A program made the position numbers and the translations under genes. Below, in pieces: positions 61,953 through 64,000 of a stretch of 64,000 nucleotides of DNA; position 1 is the first letter of the stretch; each line of letters opens with the position of its first letter. The DNA is from a bacterium (lineage in GTDB: Bacteria; JAJVIF01; JAGGVT01). The notes beneath the pieces were generated by a model, which saw only the letters and a program-made list of their open reading frames with translations, was not told the DNA's origin and did not search any database. The DNA lies in contig JAGGVT010000096.1 of NCBI GenBank assembly GCA_021157815.1, positions 1-64,000 of the forward strand, given 5' to 3'.

Positions 61953-62858
61953 TTAACCACCTGAAACAACCGTATTTCTTAATGTGCCAATGCCTTCAAT
62001 GGTCGCCTCGACAACATCACCGACTTCAAGCGCTGAGATTCCCTCCGGAGTGCCTGTCATAATCATGTCACCCGGCAGGAGAGTCATGTGCTTTGAGATG
62101 TATGACATCAAACTGGGAATATCGAACACCATTTTGGCGGTAGTTGATTTCTGCCGGGTTTCGCCGTTTACTTTCAATTCCATCTCGAGATTCTGTGCGT
62201 CATCGACCGCATCTTTGGGAACAACAAAGGGTCCAAGCGGAGTGAATGTGTCGAAACTTTTCGAGCGAAGCCACGGATTAACAATCTTCATGTCCCTTTC
62301 CTGCATGTCCCTTGCGGAGATATCGTTGCCGATTGTGTATCCCGCGATGTGATCATAAGCATCGGATGGTGAAATGTCCTTCGCGGTTTTTCCAATTATA
62401 ATCACAAGTTCGATCTCATGGTCAAGGCGATTAACAACGGATGGATATACAATTTCGCCTTCGTGAGGAAGCATCGATGATGTTACCTTGTCAAAAATAA
62501 TCGGCTCATCGGGAACCGATAGATTACTCTCCTCCGCATGCGCCCTGTAATTCCTGCCCAGCGCGAGTATTTTCGATGGTTGAATCAGCGGAATCTCATA
62601 TTTGAAATTTTCTTTGACTGTGAAACTATCCACCAGATTGTGTTTCTTGAGGAAATCGCACACTTCGGTAAATATTCCCAGTTTGAAAATGCCTTGTTTA
62701 ATCATCATGTCCATCGACTGGCAGATTAGCGCGATTTGCGTTGCTTTCCTGTCGGCTAGTTCATAAGCCAGTCTGGCGCGTTGGAAATCAATAACAGCAT
62801 CATCCAGCATCACGCCGATTTTCATTTCGTTGCCGGTTTTCAATCTGAATACCTTCAT
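61953..62858 (-). CDS. Fumarylacetoacetate-hydrolase-family enzyme
   Basis: This 301-residue protein has the C-terminal FAH fold. LALGRNYRAHAEES lies near residue 120; RLDHEIELVIIIGKTAKDIS, with the metal-binding Glu residues, near 160; GYTIGNDISARDMQERDMK near 180; and MIMTGTPEGISALEVGDVV near 270. All expected metal ligands are present. The family includes 2-keto-3-deoxy sugar-acid hydrolases and dehydratases (2,4-diketo-3-deoxy-L-fuconate hydrolase), the 2-hydroxyhepta-2,4-dienedioate isomerase and acylpyruvases. In this cluster a late step in sugar-acid breakdown is the best guess. An AAGGAAT site precedes the ATG. Confidence 0.85.
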   Translation of the reverse strand: MKVFRLKTGNEMKIGVMLDDAVIDFQRARLAYELADRKATQIALICQSMDMMIKQGIFKLGIFTEVCDFLKKHNLVDSFTVKENFKYEIPLIQPSKILALGRNYRAHAEESNLSVPDEPIIFDKVTSSMLPHEGEIVYPSVVNRLDHEIELVIIIGKTAKDISPSDAYDHIAGYTIGNDISARDMQERDMKIVNPWLRSKSFDTFTPLGPFVVPKDAVDDAQNLEMELKVNGETRQKSTTAKMVFDIPSLMSYISKHMTLLPGDMIMTGTPEGISALEVGDVVEATIEGIGTLRNTVVSGG

Positions 62859-62950
62859 TGTGTTATTCCTTTTTGTTTATTTTGCATGTAATCCGGGAGC
62901 TCTTCCCAAGGACCCCGGCGAAGGGACGCCGGGTTACAATTCACTAATTT

Positions 62951-63069
62951 TCCAACTTACTAACCTGCCAACTTACTAACCTGCTAACCTGCTAACTTGC
63001 TAACCTACTAACCTGCTAACTTACTAACCTGCTAACTTACTAACCTACTAACCTGCTAACTTACTAACC
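62951..63069. repeat. 9-base tandem array (AACCTGCTA), second copy
   Basis: About thirteen units of AACCTGCTA, AACTTACTA and close variants. The array begins after AATTTTCCAAC, as at 33133-33242, and runs right into the stop codon of the cyclase gene (63064-63066, CTA on the plus strand). The two arrays are about 30 kb apart and probably arose by copying one to the other. Confidence 0.9.
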
Positions 63070-63684
63070 AACCATCGCTACCACTCTTGCGGGAGCGCCA
63101 TCGACAGCGCGCACTTTCAATGGCAGCGCGAGAAGCTTGATTTTATCGGCGTTTACAGCATCCAGATTCGCCAGGTTTTCAATCAGAAGCCTGTCCGCGC
63201 CAAGTACAATCAGATGCACCTCTGCGCTGAGCGGAAGATCGCTGGCGATGAATTTCGCTCCCTTGTCAACGAGCATCTGCGCGGTTTCAGGATCAAGAAT
63301 TGGGAAATCCTTATAAAAGTTTCCCGTGTTCCACTGCTTGTACCAGCCTGTGTTTATCAGGATTCCGACATCGGGCGTGATTTCCAGGTGCGACAGCATG
63401 CCGGGTGTGATATGCGAATTTTCGCCGATTCCATCCAGTTTGCATACAACACAATCGCTGACAAGCATGTTCAGCGGGACTTCATCAATTGTCATCGCAC
63501 CTTCGATAAAATGCGCGGGAGCGTCAATGTGAGTCCCCGTATGTGTCGCCATTTCAATTTTGTGAACCTGGCATTTGTCCCGTTCATACGAGCCTGTCTC
63601 CTCGCATGAAAAGGAGGCATGATAGTCGCCCCAAAAACGAGTCATGCCGTAATACAAATCTACGCTTAAATCGATAAGTTCCAT
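63064..63684 (-). CDS. Cyclase / kynurenine-formamidase-like hydrolase
   Basis: This 206-residue protein is of the metal-dependent cyclase family (PF04199). The signature MATHTGTHIDAPAHFIEGA at about residue 45 keeps the HxGTHxDxPxH metal site. Further family pieces are SHITPGMLSHLEITPDVGIL, GILINTGWYKQW and FIASDLPLSAEVH. Known members hydrolyse N-formylkynurenine, isatin or lactones and cyclic amides. In a sugar-acid cluster it could open a lactone. A GGAGAA site precedes the ATG, 12 bases from the next gene on the same strand. Its stop lies in the tandem array at 62951. Confidence 0.85.
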   Translation of the reverse strand: MELIDLSVDLYYGMTRFWGDYHASFSCEETGSYERDKCQVHKIEMATHTGTHIDAPAHFIEGAMTIDEVPLNMLVSDCVVCKLDGIGENSHITPGMLSHLEITPDVGILINTGWYKQWNTGNFYKDFPILDPETAQMLVDKGAKFIASDLPLSAEVHLIVLGADRLLIENLANLDAVNADKIKLLALPLKVRAVDGAPARVVAMVG

Positions 63685-63696
63685 TTCATTTCTCCA

Positions 63697-64000
63697 TCAT
63701 GATAATTTCCCGAGATATTCATTCATCTTCTCGACATACTGCGGAAACGCTTCTTCCGGTTCAGGCAAATCAGGCTGCCAGACCTTTTCCCATTCGTACG
63801 AAAGATAGCCATCATATCCCATCGATGCAAGTATTTTCAAGGCTTTTTGAATCGGGATATCGCCTTCTCCGATAAACACCAGCTTTGCATCTTTTCCGTC
63901 AAGGATTGAATCTTTCATGTGAACGTTTTTTATATATGGAGCAAGCAGATTTGCGGACTCATCAATTGGCTCGCCTGTCCAGAAACAGTTGCTTATATCC
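63697..64000 (-). CDS. Sugar-phosphate isomerase/epimerase-like TIM barrel (partial)
   Basis: The N-terminus lies beyond the window. Reading in frame from 64000, the available 100 residues are DISNCFWTGEPIDESANLLA, then PYIKNVHMKDSILDGKD, then LVFIGEGDIPIQKALKILAS, then MGYDGYLSYEWEKVW to the stop. NVHMKD with GEGDIP and the final YLSYEWE are typical of xylose-isomerase-like TIM barrels (AP_endonuc_2), where His, Asp and Glu bind a divalent metal. It is therefore probably a sugar isomerase or epimerase. It is the first gene visible of the transcription unit that continues through the cyclase, 12 bases away. Confidence 0.8.
   Translation of the reverse strand, partial: DISNCFWTGEPIDESANLLAPYIKNVHMKDSILDGKDAKLVFIGEGDIPIQKALKILASMGYDGYLSYEWEKVWQPDLPEPEEAFPQYVEKMNEYLGKLS

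Overview
The window looks like a chromosomal piece of an uncultured, probably Gram-negative bacterium of moderate GC content. At least ten proteins carry a lipobox signal peptide, and there are many secreted multidomain proteins, numerous dispersed palindromic repeats, and a carbohydrate catabolic cluster of the kind seen in heterotrophic environmental lineages. I cannot name the phylum from the sequence alone. No rRNA, tRNA or CRISPR array was found.

Region 1 (1-8.5 kb): a broken small gene, a small membrane protein, a secreted metallophosphoesterase, an IS1182-type transposase remnant, a secreted HEAT-repeat protein, an AT-rich TcmP / three-Cys (DUF5131, phage Gp37/Gp68) gene pair and a gamma-glutamylcyclotransferase-like gene. 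Region 2 (8.7-16.2 kb): secreted lipoproteins, including a ~1,700-residue protein with eight fibronectin-III-like repeats and a C-terminal HENGH metalloprotease motif. Region 3 (16.2-30 kb): a TauE-type permease with an aminotransferase, a lone UvrD-like helicase, a DUF3108 lipoprotein, a histone-deacetylase-family enzyme overlapping a membrane protein gene, small lipoproteins, and a kinase-ATPase-TPR regulator preceded by a possible attenuator. Region 4 (30-51 kb): Asp-box and PKD lipoproteins, a clostripain-like protease, a REP-associated Y1 transposase, a BtuF-like binding protein, an XRE regulator, a WecA/MraY-type transferase, an ADP-ribosylglycohydrolase and a lipoprotein with PSDWDDWM repeats. 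Region 5 (51-64 kb): about ten genes, all on the minus strand, consistent with breakdown of an acidic or deoxy-sugar polymer. It holds two tandem heparinase II/III-like lyases, two amidohydrolases, a fucose-isomerase-like protein, an enolase-superfamily enzyme, a fumarylacetoacetate-hydrolase-family enzyme, a cyclase, a TIM-barrel isomerase cut by the window end, and a DegT aminotransferase.

Two themes stand out. First, four large lipoproteins share an apparently undescribed N-terminal module (PCxDC ... R-x-DL-x-VFD ... PEFNRK) joined to different C-terminal modules (protease, Asp-box propeller, PKD). Two others share a second N-terminal module. This looks like a surface-protein system built by domain shuffling. 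Second, the intergenic regions hold at least five families of short non-autonomous elements with terminal inverted repeats. One of these has a copy in which a 25-bp internal unit was amplified into twelve exact-length tandem repeats. Others abut or supply gene ends.
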